This document shows positions 43,028 through 52,802 of a stretch of DNA of 64,000 nt, in pieces; within the stretch, counting starts at the first letter, position 1; every line of letters begins with the position of its first letter. The notes beneath the pieces were generated by a model. It was not told the DNA's origin. It worked only from the letters and a program-made list of their open reading frames with translations, and did not search any database. The DNA lies in the NCBI GenBank assembly GCA_030425205.1, contig JAUIAP010000004.1, positions 310,001 through 374,000 of the forward strand, written 5' to 3'. Position numbers and translations under genes: made by a program. This stretch comes from Anaerolineae bacterium. Its GTDB lineage: Bacteria > Chloroflexota > Anaerolineae > Promineifilales > Promineifilaceae.

Positions 43028-44404
43028 CTATATCGTCACAACTTTGCCCGGATTTAAAATGTTGTTTGGGTCAAACATCCGCTTTATTTGCCGCATCACG
43101 CCAACTGCCGCCTCGCCGTGCTCATAAACCATATATTTCTGCTTGCCAATCCCAACCCCATGCTCGCCCGTACACGTTCCGCCTAGCTCAATCGCCTTGT
43201 GGACAACATAATCGTTGAACGTTTGCAGCATCTTTTGCTGTTCGGCATCTTCCTTTGACGCAAAGTTGACTGTGTGTAAATTACCATCGCCCGCATGACC
43301 AAATAGGGAGCCCTTGATGTTAAGTTCAGCAAAGAGCGCATTGGTATAGGCTGCAAGAACTGGATAGGCGGAAATGGGGACGCTAACATCTGTAATTAGA
43401 TAGGTGCTATCGGGATAAATACGGAACAGAATTTCACCCAGCATGTGCCTTCCCTCCCAAATGCGGTCGCGTTCGTCTCGGCCGACACCCACCTCAAACC
43501 GCTCTGCCCCACACTCTTCACACACATCACGCACAATCGCTAATTCAGCCTCAATCGTTGCGATGCTTGCGCCATGAAATTCAAGCAGTAACGTCGGCTT
43601 CTCTGGCAAATTGACCGTCTCCAGCGTATTCATGTAGCGGACAGCGTTTGCGTCAAGCAGCTCACACGCAGCGGGCGTGATTCCGCTGCCGATGATGCCA
43701 TAAACCGCATCGGCCGCATCTGGCGTATTCCCAAAACTTGCCACGACCGCGCTGAAATGTTCTGGCAGTGGGTGCAAGCGCAACGTTGCCTCTGTAATCA
43801 GCCCAAGCGTTCCCTCTGAACCCGTGAACAGATGCGTCAAATCATACCCTGCCGACTGCTTGATCGAACGTGACCCCGTGCGTATGATTTCGCCATTTGC
43901 CAGCACCACTTCCAATGCCAACACGTTGTCACGAGTCGCACCATATTTGACGGTTCGCGTCCCAGCTGCATTGTTGGCGATCATGCCGCCGATACTGGCG
44001 TTTGCACCGGGATCGGGTGCAAAAAACAGCCCTTCCCGTGCGAGCGTCTTGTTCATATCTTTGTAGAAGATGCCGGGTTGCACGGTGACTTGGAAATCGG
44101 CCGAATGGGTTTGGACAATTTGCGACATTCGGCCGAAATCAACCACAATCCCCCCCTGCAACGGAATCGAATTACCTTCTAAACTACTCCCGGCCCCCCA
44201 GCCTGTCAGTGCAATTTGATTGGCATTGGCAAACGTTGCAATTGCACTCACCTGCGCGGTCGTCTCAGGCCATACGACTGCGTCAGGCAGCACCAGCTCA
44301 TGCGAAGATTGATCCTTCCCATGTAAATTGCGCTGGCTATGCGCTGTTGAAATGTTCTCGATTCCGACAATTTCCGTTAACTCAGCTAGCTGTTGTTGAT
44401 CCAT
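43028..44404 (-). CDS. glcD: FAD-linked oxidase, glycolate/D-lactate dehydrogenase (GlcD) type
   Basis: A 458-residue flavoprotein. The N-terminal FAD-binding domain shows GWGAGSSLEGNSIP, PGANASIGGMIANNAAG and LFTGSEGTLGLITEATLRL; the C-terminal domain ends in FGHAGDGNLHTV and GTCTGEHGVGIGKQKY, with histidines near the flavin. It oxidises 2-hydroxy acids such as glycolate or D-lactate and passes electrons to the quinone pool or an Fe-S partner (GlcF), which is not in the window. The start at 44404 opens the frame MDQQQLAELTEIVG. Confidence 0.9.
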   Translation of the reverse strand: MDQQQLAELTEIVGIENISTAHSQRNLHGKDQSSHELVLPDAVVWPETTAQVSAIATFANANQIALTGWGAGSSLEGNSIPLQGGIVVDFGRMSQIVQTHSADFQVTVQPGIFYKDMNKTLAREGLFFAPDPGANASIGGMIANNAAGTRTVKYGATRDNVLALEVVLANGEIIRTGSRSIKQSAGYDLTHLFTGSEGTLGLITEATLRLHPLPEHFSAVVASFGNTPDAADAVYGIIGSGITPAACELLDANAVRYMNTLETVNLPEKPTLLLEFHGASIATIEAELAIVRDVCEECGAERFEVGVGRDERDRIWEGRHMLGEILFRIYPDSTYLITDVSVPISAYPVLAAYTNALFAELNIKGSLFGHAGDGNLHTVNFASKEDAEQQKMLQTFNDYVVHKAIELGGTCTGEHGVGIGKQKYMVYEHGEAAVGVMRQIKRMFDPNNILNPGKVVTI

Positions 44405-44608
44405 TTTGGGTTTGTAGCTTTTGACGACTCTGAAAAAAGCTATACATTACCGTGAATAATCGGTGTTTTGGTGTCACTGATAGACCATCATACCAATGTA
44501 CCCTCTGTTACATCACATCTTCTGCGATAGTCGTTTTACGGGCTGTTTTTAGCACTACAACGAGACTTTGCCAAAATCCTATGGCTAAAGCCGAAGGCTG
44601 ATACGCGA

Positions 44609-44626
44609 AACGCGCTCAAGCGCGTT
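44609..44626. other. Small inverted repeat in the 236-base gap between glcD and the choice-of-anchor B gene
   Basis: AACGCG (44609-44614) and CGCGTT (44621-44626), extendable to an 8-bp stem, without a T tract. The rest of the gap (44405-44640) shows no gene or clear promoter. Confidence 0.4.
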
Positions 44627-44640
44627 GTTTGCAGTGCGTT

Positions 44641-46071
44641 TCAACGTACTTTGTGTAACAGCCTTTGTACGCGAAGCGGGGGCGGTAGCCCTATTTTAAC
44701 CACAGGCTCTTCAATCAATCCATTGAAGTCTCGTTGCAGTATTCGATGGTGCCATTTTACATGGATACAAAATATACATGTCACAATAAACAGGAGCAAC
44801 ACGAGCGGTAGGATCACGTTTTGCCGGTGGCTGATTGCCAACGATTGCCCCGCTAAATCGACCGCCAAAGGCGCAAGATTTGCCCGCAAAATGAATAGCC
44901 CGTCATCTCGACTGCTGACAATCAGGTTGTCACTTGCAAAATAGGGGTAAACGCTCCACGCGCCGCGAAAGAAAACATCATCGTCCCCCAGATGAAAATC
45001 GAAAAAGCCCGTTTCGTAGAGATTCCTATCAGCGATCCCGGTCAGATCGAGGATGCGCAGCCCGCTATTGTAGTTGGCAAGATAGGCGTGATTGCCCTTA
45101 ATATAGAGGTTGTGATCGGCCGATGTTGTCGCAAAATCATACTGCATGTGAAAAACGGGCATGTCCAGATCGGTCACATCCATCACGTAGGTGCGCGTGT
45201 TGTGGCCTGCGAAAAGCTCGTCTGATTCATCGTTTAGCAAGAAGAAGCGTCGGTCCTCGGTCAGCCAGCCCTGATGGGTGTAGCGCGAACCCAAATAGCC
45301 GGTGCGCGAAATTTGTGTCGGGCTAATCGGGTTTGTGATGTCAACAATGGTCAGCGTGTCAACGTTGGCGGCAAAACATAGTTCACGACCCGTATAATCG
45401 CTGTCAGGGCCATCATAGGTAATGCACTGTGCATCGTGTGTGTAGCCATCTATACCAAAGCAGCCCGCAAATGTTGGGGACAACGGTTGGGTCATCGTGA
45501 CGATGTGTAAACCGCCGTTGCAGTGATTGCCGCTTGAATTTCCGACGAGAACGGCATAGGTTGGGTTGGCTTCGTTTGTGACGATGTTGTGTGTTTGTGT
45601 CGTGTCGGTGTAGTGGAAATCGGTCGAAAAAATCACTGTCTCCGTCACGCCGCGCAAGCGTGTCAAATCAAACACCTGCATCCCATGTCCTGTCGCCTCG
45701 CTGACAATCACGGCATAATCGCCCAATACTTTGACGTCGCGCTGAACTCTGGTGGTTGTCTGGGTCGGTAATCGGCCGATGACGACTGGCTCTGTCGGGT
45801 TTGTCACATCGACAAATGTCGTTCCAATGCTGCGGCTAACCAACGCATACTCTTTACCCGTTTCATTGTCTGTCCAACCCCAAATGTCTGCCCCGTCCCC
45901 ACCCCCTAACTCGGCCAATGTTACATGCGCCAACAGATCAACATTTTGGCAAGGATAGTTGCCCACCTTCCCGTCGATGCAAGGTTGACCAGCATGGATC
46001 GCGGCCTCCAACACAACAATTCCACAAAATCCGCAAACGATAATGGCAATTAAGATAGCAATTTTTTTCAT
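44641..46071 (-). CDS. Choice-of-anchor B family surface protein
   Basis: A 476-residue exported protein: signal segment (about 1-22) followed by NYPCQNVDLLAHV, IWGWTDNETGKEYAL, GYTHDAQCITYDGPDSDYTG, GYLGSRYTHQGWLTEDRRFF and ADHNLYIKGNHAYLANYNSG, a run of landmarks that define the choice-of-anchor B group with beta-propeller-like LVIVD repeats. Members carry varied C-terminal anchors; this one has a membrane helix (about 420-440) and then a basic cytoplasmic tail of about 35 residues. Biological role is unknown. It is divergent to the histidine kinase gene. Confidence 0.88.
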   Translation of the reverse strand: MKKIAILIAIIVCGFCGIVVLEAAIHAGQPCIDGKVGNYPCQNVDLLAHVTLAELGGGDGADIWGWTDNETGKEYALVSRSIGTTFVDVTNPTEPVVIGRLPTQTTTRVQRDVKVLGDYAVIVSEATGHGMQVFDLTRLRGVTETVIFSTDFHYTDTTQTHNIVTNEANPTYAVLVGNSSGNHCNGGLHIVTMTQPLSPTFAGCFGIDGYTHDAQCITYDGPDSDYTGRELCFAANVDTLTIVDITNPISPTQISRTGYLGSRYTHQGWLTEDRRFFLLNDESDELFAGHNTRTYVMDVTDLDMPVFHMQYDFATTSADHNLYIKGNHAYLANYNSGLRILDLTGIADRNLYETGFFDFHLGDDDVFFRGAWSVYPYFASDNLIVSSRDDGLFILRANLAPLAVDLAGQSLAISHRQNVILPLVLLLFIVTCIFCIHVKWHHRILQRDFNGLIEEPVVKIGLPPPLRVQRLLHKVR

Positions 46072-46252
46072 GATGTGATTGTATGAGACAATCTGATAAC
46101 GTGACCGACAGATGCATTCTAGCGCACGATCTGAGTGCGACGATGCGTCGTTTGTCCCACGTTAACAATAACGACATACTAAGACTGTTTGGGTATAGTT
46201 TCGCCCAAAATCAGAATGTTTTGGCTCTCAAAAGCCTAACTTTCCAAGCTCT

Positions 46253-47839
46253 ATGGAACCCATGACAACTTTGATGAACCCCCGCCTCCGCGAACGTGAA
46301 TATATCTTTGCCATCGGCCGCGCCCTGATGAACGAAACGGAAAGTCCCGAGGTGTTAGGCGTGATTTTGCGCGCTGTGACCGATCTCGTTTCGTCCAAAG
46401 TTGGGGTCATCATCATGGCGGAGCCAGAGGAGCAGGCATTTCGTGTCGGCGCCACCTATGGAATGCCGAGCAGTGCATTGAATAAATTCAGGCAACTGGT
46501 GCAGGGCGTCCCCTATTCGCATGGCCGCATTCGTGAAGCACTGGATGAGGTAAAAGAAATGGTCAAGGCAATGGCTCGTGAAACGGATGAGACATTGCAA
46601 AAGTCGCTTGGAATGCCAATGTACAGCGGCGATACCATTGTCGGCGCAATTTTCGTCTTTCACGCTCATCAATATACCATCACTGATGGACTTGCCCGTT
46701 TCTTGCAGAGCTTTGCCACATGGGCAGCAATCGCAGTCAAAAACGCCCGCTTGTATGAGGCAAATGTCGCAGAAAAACAACGCCTCAACGCCATCATTCA
46801 GCAGAGCGCGGACGGCGTGATGATTATCGATCAATCGTTACATATCATCACCTTCAATGCCGCTCTGACCCACATGATGGGCATTCCATCGCGTAAGGCG
46901 ATTGGGCAGCAGCATGATGATATCTTACGGCTTGAACATCTGCGGACAGAGATGGATTTAAGTGAGGCATTGGCAAATGGCTGGCCGCTGCAAGGTGGCA
47001 AACATCTCTATGTCGAGGGAGATTTTCGCCGCAGTGATGGGCATAAAGTGGCGTTAGGTGTGACGTATGCGCCACTGATTAACGAGCGCAACAAGATGAC
47101 CAACATTATCGCCAACGTGCGCGATTTGACCCGTTATCGTGAAGAGGAGAAACTGCACAAAACCTTTATCTCGGTCGTTGGTCATGAACTAAAAACACCA
47201 GTCGCCATTATTAAGGGGTATGCAGGCACGTTACAGCGTGAGGATGTCGAATGGCCGCGTGAAACGTTGCTCGATTATTTGACCACAATTGAGGAGGAAG
47301 CTGATAGCCTCACCGATCTAATCGACAATTTGCTGGAGGCGTCACGGCTGCAATCGGGGACGTTTGTGTTGGATATTCACAATGATATTTCGGTTTCATC
47401 TTTGGCACGGCATATCGGCCGAAAATTCCAGCAACAAACAGAACAACACACCATTGTGGTCGATTTTCCCGATCGTTTTCCAGAAGTGCCGGCCGATGAA
47501 CGCCGCTTAACGCAAGTGTTCAATAATCTCGTCAGCAACGCCATCAAATACTCACCCGATGGCGGTACGATTACTATTAGCGGGCGCGAGATGGGCAAGC
47601 ATGTCGTCATTTCGATTATCGACAGTGGCATCGGTATTCCACAGCATCAACGCCATCGCATTTTTCAGCAATTTTCGCGCCTTGACAATGCACTCAGTCG
47701 CAAAACGGAGGGGACGGGTCTTGGACTATTCTTGACCAAAGCGATTGTCGAAGCCCACCACGGGCAGATTTGGTTTGAGAACAATCCGGATGGCGTGGGG
47801 ACTATCTTTTCATTTTCTCTTCCATTGCATGAACAATAA
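46253..47839 (+). CDS. GAF-PAS sensor histidine kinase
   Basis: A 528-residue soluble sensor kinase. Residues about 20-170 form a GAF domain (VLGVILRAVTDLVSSKVG), 180-295 a PAS domain (IIQQSADGVMIIDQSLHII), then the HisKA phosphoacceptor motif VGHELKTPVAII, and the ATPase lobe with N box NLVSNAIKYSPDG, G1 DSGIGIP and G2 GTGLGLFLTK. It has no membrane segment, so it senses an internal signal. No response regulator is adjacent; the nearest receiver-only protein is at 52207. ATG 46262 is an alternative start. Confidence 0.9.
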   Translation: MEPMTTLMNPRLREREYIFAIGRALMNETESPEVLGVILRAVTDLVSSKVGVIIMAEPEEQAFRVGATYGMPSSALNKFRQLVQGVPYSHGRIREALDEVKEMVKAMARETDETLQKSLGMPMYSGDTIVGAIFVFHAHQYTITDGLARFLQSFATWAAIAVKNARLYEANVAEKQRLNAIIQQSADGVMIIDQSLHIITFNAALTHMMGIPSRKAIGQQHDDILRLEHLRTEMDLSEALANGWPLQGGKHLYVEGDFRRSDGHKVALGVTYAPLINERNKMTNIIANVRDLTRYREEEKLHKTFISVVGHELKTPVAIIKGYAGTLQREDVEWPRETLLDYLTTIEEEADSLTDLIDNLLEASRLQSGTFVLDIHNDISVSSLARHIGRKFQQQTEQHTIVVDFPDRFPEVPADERRLTQVFNNLVSNAIKYSPDGGTITISGREMGKHVVISIIDSGIGIPQHQRHRIFQQFSRLDNALSRKTEGTGLGLFLTKAIVEAHHGQIWFENNPDGVGTIFSFSLPLHEQ

Positions 47840-47980
47840 TAAATTGAGGAACGCAACCATTTGGCGCGTCTCAAATGGGGATTGCGGAAAACAAAGGTAT
47901 AATTCCTATTCAACTTTGTAGTGATTAATAATTTTAATTACAAAATTTGCCCAGTGCATATTTTGTTTAAGGAGACGACA

Positions 47981-48058
47981 ACGAGTTTAGAAACAACGAA
48001 TTATTTCCCTGATTTGATTCGTTTCTTTCCAGATTCGCTGTCGTCCGTTGGTATATGA
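47981..48058 (+). CDS. Possible leader ORF with ACG start, coupled to sucA
   Basis: AAGGAG (47969-47974) stands at ideal distance from an ACG codon at 47981, which opens a 25-codon frame (TSLETTNYFPDLIRFF...) ending in TGA at 48056-48058, overlapping the sucA ATG (ATGA). SucA itself has no ribosome-binding site. Translation of the leader could deliver ribosomes to sucA. ACG initiation is rare, so this is speculative. It could instead be the remains of a frameshifted SucA extension. Confidence 0.25.
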   Translation, partial: TSLETTNYFPDLIRFFPDSLSSVGI

Positions 48059-50814
48059 ACATCAACGAACTATTTCACGGCGCAAATGCGGGCTATGTAT
48101 GGGAGCTTTATGAGCAGTATGAAGTCGATCCCAATTCTGTTGAGCCTAGCACGCGTAAACTTTTCGATAATTGGAAACCAAGTGAGAATGGCGCATCCAG
48201 CAACGGACACGTTGCAGCGACAGAAGCACAGGCTGCACCTGTGCAGTTTGGGATGGATACGAGATCGGCCGATGTTGCCAACGCCGCGCAACAGATCCGC
48301 GATTTTGGACATCTTGGTGCAAAGATCGACCCACTTGGTACAGCACGTACAAAAGACCGCGTGCTACATATTGATGAACTTCTAGCGGGGGACTACACCT
48401 CATTGCCGAGCGATATTGTTGGTGGACCGATTGCGGATCGGACGAACAATGCAGCGGAGGCACTCGCAGAATTACGGCGTGTCTACATGGGATCCATTGG
48501 GTTCGATGTGGCACATATCTATGATGCCAAAGAACGGGAATGGCTAAGAGAATCGGCCGAATCACGCCGCTACCATCCCGACAACATGCCTGTCAATGAG
48601 CGCGAGCTGCTACAACTGCTCACACGTGTTGAAGGCTTCGAGCAATTCCTACATACGACGTTTCAAGGTAAAAAACGCTTTTCAATCGAAGGGCTTGATG
48701 TAATGGTGCCGTTGCTTGAGGAGATTTTGCAACAGGCAGCCGAACAGGACATCCACGATATATTGATCGGTATGGCGCATCGTGGGCGACTCAACGTCTT
48801 GGCCCACACGATGCAAAAACCGTATACAGAACTGCTTGCCGAGTTTAAAGATGCCTACGCCCTGCACGGCAACGACTACACGGGTGACGTTAAATATCAC
48901 TATGGTTATAAGCGCAAAATTGCGGGCAGGGGGAAAGTTGAGCTAACCGTCGAAATGGCAGACAATCCGAGTCATCTCGAATTGGTCAATCCCGTTATCG
49001 AAGGGATGGCACGTGCTGCGGGTTCACTCACTGACCATCGTGGGCAAGTCCAGTTTGATCCGTTTGCCGTGTTGCCGATTCTCATTCACGGTGATGCAGC
49101 ATTTGCAGGTCAAGGGATCGTGCCTGAAACGCTCAATCTGAGCCGCTTACCCGGCTGGCGCACAGGTGGCACCATCCACATCATCGCCAACAACCAGATC
49201 GGCTTCACAACAGACAACGAGGAGTCTCGCAGCACACTCTACGCCAGTGACCTCGCCAAAGGGTTTGAAATCCCAATTATTCATGTAAACGCCGACGATG
49301 TATTGGCCTGTATTGAAGTTGCACGCTTTGCGATGGCGTACCAAACGGCATTTGAAAAGGATTTCCTGATCGACCTCGTCGGCTATCGTCGCTATGGTCA
49401 CAATGAAGGGGATGAGCCGCGCATGACACAGCCGATCATGTACGGCCAAATCGATGCACATCCGACCGTCCGCGAACGGTATGCGACACAACTAGTCGAA
49501 CGCGGTGTCTTAACACAAGCACAAGCGGATGGAATGGTGGCTGATCATTTCGCTGAAATGACCGAAACGCTTGAAAATATGAAGTTGGAACCTGTCCTGC
49601 CGCCTGAGTTTAAGGCAAGCGTACATGAGTATCGCAAGTGGGAGACACAGGTTCCCGTGGAGACATTACAGCGTTACAACGATGAACTTTTGCAACTGCC
49701 TGAAGGGTTTGAGTTGCAAAAAGGGTTGCAGCGTGTGATCGGCCGAAGAGCAAAAATCAAGGGCCTTGACGATGAAAGCATCGACTGGGGACACGCTGAA
49801 TCGCTTGCCTTTGCGACTATTTTGGCAGATGGAACCCCCATTCGCCTCACGGGTGAGGACGTTGAGCGTGGCACATTTAGCCATCGACATGCCGTTCTGC
49901 GCAACATGCAGGACGGCAGCCGCTACATTCCATTGCAACAGCTTGCAGATGGGAAGGCGACCTTTGAGGCACGTAACTCGGCTCTCAGCGAAAATGCGGC
50001 TGTCGGTTTTGAATATGGCTACGCGCTGACAAAGCCACACAGCATGGTATTGTGGGAAGGACAGTTTGGCGATTTTGTCAACGGGGCGCAGCCGATCATT
50101 GATGAGTATATCGTCAGTGGCAACGCAAAGTGGAACCATCATGCGCCGCTCGTTCTGCTTTTGCCACATGGCTATGAGGGGCAAGGACCCGACCATTCAA
50201 CGGCACGTCTTGAGCGTTGGTTGCAAATGGCAGCCGACCGCAACATGCGCATCGTCTATCCGACAACAGCCGCGCAATACTACCATCTGCTACGCCGACA
50301 CAAGCTGCATCTGGAGGCCGATCCGCGCCCGCTGATTGTGATGTCGCCGAAAAGTTTATTGCGCCATCCATTAGCACGTTCTTCTTTCAACCAGCTGGCT
50401 GAAGGTTACTTCATGCCCGTAATAGACGATCCGACTGTCTCAGATGAACGTCGAGACGCAATCACGCGACTCGTACTGTGCAGCGGCAAAATCTACGTCG
50501 ATGCGATGACAAGCGAACTGCGCCCAGAGAATCCACACACAGCTTTTGTTCGAGTTGAACAGCTCTATCGTTTCCCGCTTGAGCAGATCGAAGAGGTGAT
50601 GGCGCAATATAACAATTTGGAAGAGATTGTTTGGATGCAAGAGGAGCCGCGCAACACAGGGGCATGGTACTATGCCAAACCATTGATCGACAAGGTGCTA
50701 AACGGTTTGCCGCTACGCTATATCGGTCGACCCCACCGCGCAAGTCCAGCAGAAGGCTCGATGTCGTGGCATAAGGTTAATCAGGAAAATATCATTAAAG
50801 AGGCATATCAGTAG
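48055..50814 (+). CDS. sucA: 2-oxoglutarate dehydrogenase E1 component
   Basis: A 919-residue thiamine diphosphate-dependent decarboxylase of the TCA cycle. The N-terminal segment ELFHGANAGYVWELYEQY is the family's E2-binding start. TPP and catalytic elements: IGMAHRGRLNVLAH, HGDAAFAGQGIVPETLNLS and NNQIGFTT. Central and C-terminal motifs include YRRYGHNEGDEP, FSHRHAVL and LLLPHGYEGQGPDHSTARLE. Length and layout are normal. sucB follows after 75 bases, forming a sucAB operon. E3 (lpd) is not in the window. A TATAAT at 47898-47903 may be the -10 box. Confidence 0.96.
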   Translation: MNINELFHGANAGYVWELYEQYEVDPNSVEPSTRKLFDNWKPSENGASSNGHVAATEAQAAPVQFGMDTRSADVANAAQQIRDFGHLGAKIDPLGTARTKDRVLHIDELLAGDYTSLPSDIVGGPIADRTNNAAEALAELRRVYMGSIGFDVAHIYDAKEREWLRESAESRRYHPDNMPVNERELLQLLTRVEGFEQFLHTTFQGKKRFSIEGLDVMVPLLEEILQQAAEQDIHDILIGMAHRGRLNVLAHTMQKPYTELLAEFKDAYALHGNDYTGDVKYHYGYKRKIAGRGKVELTVEMADNPSHLELVNPVIEGMARAAGSLTDHRGQVQFDPFAVLPILIHGDAAFAGQGIVPETLNLSRLPGWRTGGTIHIIANNQIGFTTDNEESRSTLYASDLAKGFEIPIIHVNADDVLACIEVARFAMAYQTAFEKDFLIDLVGYRRYGHNEGDEPRMTQPIMYGQIDAHPTVRERYATQLVERGVLTQAQADGMVADHFAEMTETLENMKLEPVLPPEFKASVHEYRKWETQVPVETLQRYNDELLQLPEGFELQKGLQRVIGRRAKIKGLDDESIDWGHAESLAFATILADGTPIRLTGEDVERGTFSHRHAVLRNMQDGSRYIPLQQLADGKATFEARNSALSENAAVGFEYGYALTKPHSMVLWEGQFGDFVNGAQPIIDEYIVSGNAKWNHHAPLVLLLPHGYEGQGPDHSTARLERWLQMAADRNMRIVYPTTAAQYYHLLRRHKLHLEADPRPLIVMSPKSLLRHPLARSSFNQLAEGYFMPVIDDPTVSDERRDAITRLVLCSGKIYVDAMTSELRPENPHTAFVRVEQLYRFPLEQIEEVMAQYNNLEEIVWMQEEPRNTGAWYYAKPLIDKVLNGLPLRYIGRPHRASPAEGSMSWHKVNQENIIKEAYQ

Positions 50815-50859
50815 ACAGTTTGCAGTAAACAGTGGTCAGTGTATTGGTTACTGTCTACT
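50810..50859. repeat. Inverted repeat and CAGT-rich spacer between sucA and sucB
   Basis: AGTAGACAGT (50810-50819) and ACTGTCTACT (50850-50859) are perfect 10-bp arms. The sequence between and after them is a degenerate mixture of CAGT, ACAGT and ACTGT words, resembling the element after sucB (52165). It could shape relative expression of the two genes. Confidence 0.6.
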
Positions 50860-50889
50860 CGCTAACTGTTGACTGATTTGGAGAGAACG

Positions 50890-52155
50890 ATGGCAACAAA
50901 CGTAGTTGTACCCGGATTAGGTGAATCAGTGGTCGAGGCGACCGTTGGGGATTGGAATGTTAAGGTTGGCGACGTGGTGAGCGTTGGCGACTTGTTAGTG
51001 GAATTGCAGACCGATAAGGTTGATTTGGAAGTGACGGCCGATGTGGCTGGCACAATCAGCGAAATTGTCAAGGCAACCGATGAAGATGTCGAGATTGGCG
51101 ACACATTGGCAATCATTGCCGAGTCTGGAGACGCGCCAGCGACGGCGAAACCAGCCGCTGAAGAGTCACACTCTGCGAATACTGGCGAGACGGTCGAAGC
51201 CGCAAAGCGCACGACAATTACGGAGTCATCACGTTCGGTCGCATCGCCTGTGGCGCGGCGAATTGCAGCTGAACAGGGAATCGATTTGGCAGAGGTCAGC
51301 GGAAGTGGGCGCGGCGGCAAGGTGATGAAGTCAGATGTGACGAGCCCACCTGAAAAACAAGCTGCACCTGCTGCGACGCCAACGCCACAGACAGCCCCAG
51401 CCCAACAACGTGACAGTGCTGCAACGTCTGCGCTGGCCGAAATTTTTGGCAATCAAGAGCGTGAGGAACGCGTCAAGATGTCGCGTCGTCGGCGCACAAT
51501 CGCGAAAAATCTCGTGCAAGCTCAACAAACTGCCGCGATGTTGACCACCTTCCAAGAGGTGGACATGCACAGCGTCATGGAACTACGCACGCGCCGCAAA
51601 GCATGGTTTGAGGAGAAGTTTGGGACACGACTCGGCTTTATGTCATTCTTTGTCAAAGCAGCTGTCACAGCATTAAAAGAGTATCCTACGCTCAACGCTG
51701 AGATCGACGGCGATCACATGGTGTTGAAAAAGTATTACGATATCGGAATTGCGGTTGGGGCGGAAGAAGGACTCGTTGTACCAGTTGTTCGCAATGCGGA
51801 TCAGCTTTCATTTGCGGGAATTGAGAAGAAAATCCGCGAGCTCGGCAAGGCAGCGCGCGATGGCAAGCTGGAAATTGCGGACATGATGGGTGGAACCTTC
51901 ACAATTACCAATGGTGGCGTTTTTGGTTCTATGCTTTCAACGCCCATTCTCAATGCGCCGCAAGTCGGTATTTTGGGAATGCACAATATCGTGCAGCGTC
52001 CGGTTGTGGTAGATGGGGAGGTTGTTGTTCGGCCGATAATGTATCTGGCAATGAGCTACGACCACCGCATAGTCGACGGCAATACGGCCGTGCGCTTCCT
52101 CTATCGCGTCAAGGAACTGATCGAAGATCCAGAAGATTTGATGTTGGCGGGGTAA
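50890..52155 (+). CDS. sucB: 2-oxoglutarate dehydrogenase E2 (dihydrolipoamide succinyltransferase)
   Basis: A 421-residue E2 core. One lipoyl domain at the N-terminus, with the lipoylated Lys in [11 protein letters not shown] (about residue 43); a Pro/Ala/Glu linker; the E3-binding domain [15 protein letters not shown] (about 120); and the catalytic domain with [15 protein letters not shown] carrying the His-Asp pair. GGAG six bases upstream fixes ATG 50890. Together with SucA it converts 2-oxoglutarate to succinyl-CoA. Confidence 0.94.
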   Translation: MATNVVVPGLGESVVEATVGDWNVKVGDVVSVGDLLVELQTDKVDLEVTADVAGTISEIVKATDEDVEIGDTLAIIAESGDAPATAKPAAEESHSANTGETVEAAKRTTITESSRSVASPVARRIAAEQGIDLAEVSGSGRGGKVMKSDVTSPPEKQAAPAATPTPQTAPAQQRDSAATSALAEIFGNQEREERVKMSRRRRTIAKNLVQAQQTAAMLTTFQEVDMHSVMELRTRRKAWFEEKFGTRLGFMSFFVKAAVTALKEYPTLNAEIDGDHMVLKKYYDIGIAVGAEEGLVVPVVRNADQLSFAGIEKKIRELGKAARDGKLEIADMMGGTFTITNGGVFGSMLSTPILNAPQVGILGMHNIVQRPVVVDGEVVVRPIMYLAMSYDHRIVDGNTAVRFLYRVKELIEDPEDLMLAG

Positions 52156-52164
52156 CCGTTAGGA

Positions 52165-52197
52165 GGCAGTGGACAGCACACAATGCTGTTCACTGCC
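52165..52197. terminator. Hairpin between convergent sucB and response-regulator genes
   Basis: GGCAGTGGACAGCA (52165-52178), loop CACAA, TGCTGTTCACTGCC (52184-52197): a 14-bp stem with one G-T wobble. The T tract is weak, but the location fits a shared terminator. Confidence 0.6.
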
Positions 52198-52206
52198 ATC
52201 TGTGGA

Positions 52207-52551
52207 CTATGTCAGGGAGCGAATGCGCTTCACTAACTCGCCAACGGTAAACGGTTTTTGTAGCAGATGGCAATTCTCGATGTGGTGCGTCTCAAAGCTG
52301 TCACCTGAGAGGAATAGAATCGGCGTGTCTGCGTTTAACTGTGTGGCGCGAATCTCTTTGGCAGCTACCATACCATCCATCTGCGGCATATGACGGTCTA
52401 GCATAATAAGTGAAAACGCCTGTTGATTGGCCGCGTCCAAAGCTGCACGTCCATCGTTAACGATGTGTGCGCTTAAACCATTGATGCGTAGTCCAATTCG
52501 CACCAGATTCTGAATATCACTGTCGTCTTCCGCTAAAAGGTAAGTTGTCAT
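52207..52551 (-). CDS. Single-domain response regulator (receiver only)
   Basis: A 114-residue CheY-like protein without an output domain. Phosphoacceptor pocket: acidic pair in LLAEDDSD, Asp in IMLDRHMPQMDG, Thr/Ser in FLSGDS and Lys in LLQKPF. Such proteins work by protein-protein interaction, in phosphorelays or in chemotaxis-like control. No kinase gene is adjacent; the histidine kinase at 46253 is a possible but unproven partner. ATG 52551 is the family start. TTTTACA/TGTAAAA inverted repeats (52573-52611) lie upstream, between this gene and the tRNA. Confidence 0.88.
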   Translation of the reverse strand: MTTYLLAEDDSDIQNLVRIGLRINGLSAHIVNDGRAALDAANQQAFSLIMLDRHMPQMDGMVAAKEIRATQLNADTPILFLSGDSFETHHIENCHLLQKPFTVGELVKRIRSLT

Positions 52552-52651
52552 AGCTCTGTATCCCATCAATGTTTTTACATTTTAGCCAACTATGTGGCAA
52601 TTACTGTAAAATCCCGATCAATTTAGGTAAAATATCCTAGTTCACAATTCT

Positions 52652-52733
52652 GGGGCGGTGGCGGAACGGCAGACGCAGCGGACTTAAAATCCGCCGAGCA
52701 TAGCTCGTGTGGGTTCGAATCCCACCCGCCCTA
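52652..52733 (+). tRNA. tRNA-Leu (anticodon UAA)
   Basis: A complete cloverleaf. The acceptor GGGGCGG pairs with CCGCCCT (G1-U72 wobble); the D arm contains GGCGGAACGGCAGACGC. The anticodon stem is GCGGA/TCCGC with loop CTTAAAA (anticodon TAA at 52685-52687), then a long variable arm CGAGC-ATA-GCTCG typical of leucine, and T arm GTGGG-TTCGAAT-CCCAC. The CCA end is not encoded (ACA follows). TAAAAT at 52628-52633 may be its -10 box. Confidence 0.95.
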
Positions 52734-52734
52734 C

Positions 52735-52766
52735 AAAAAAGCGGCTCTTGAAGAGTCGCTTTTTTG
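52735..52766 (+). terminator. Terminator after tRNA-Leu
   Basis: GCGGCTCT (52741) pairs with AGAGTCGC, preceded by A6 and followed by T7. It ends the tRNA transcript before tilS. Confidence 0.85.
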
Positions 52767-52802
52767 TTTTTAATTCATTCATCAGATTGGGAGAGAGATA
52801 GA

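Noticed and set aside
48000..48060. Frameshift at the start of sucA joining the leader frame to SucA
   Set aside because: SucA begins at the normal family position with MNINELFHG, so no missing sequence needs to be explained.
49666..50196. A 176-codon minus-strand frame inside sucA
   Set aside because: It is a shadow of the conserved SucA coding sequence.
50810..50880. CAGT-rich spacer considered as a CRISPR remnant
   Set aside because: The units are degenerate words with no constant repeat length or spacers.
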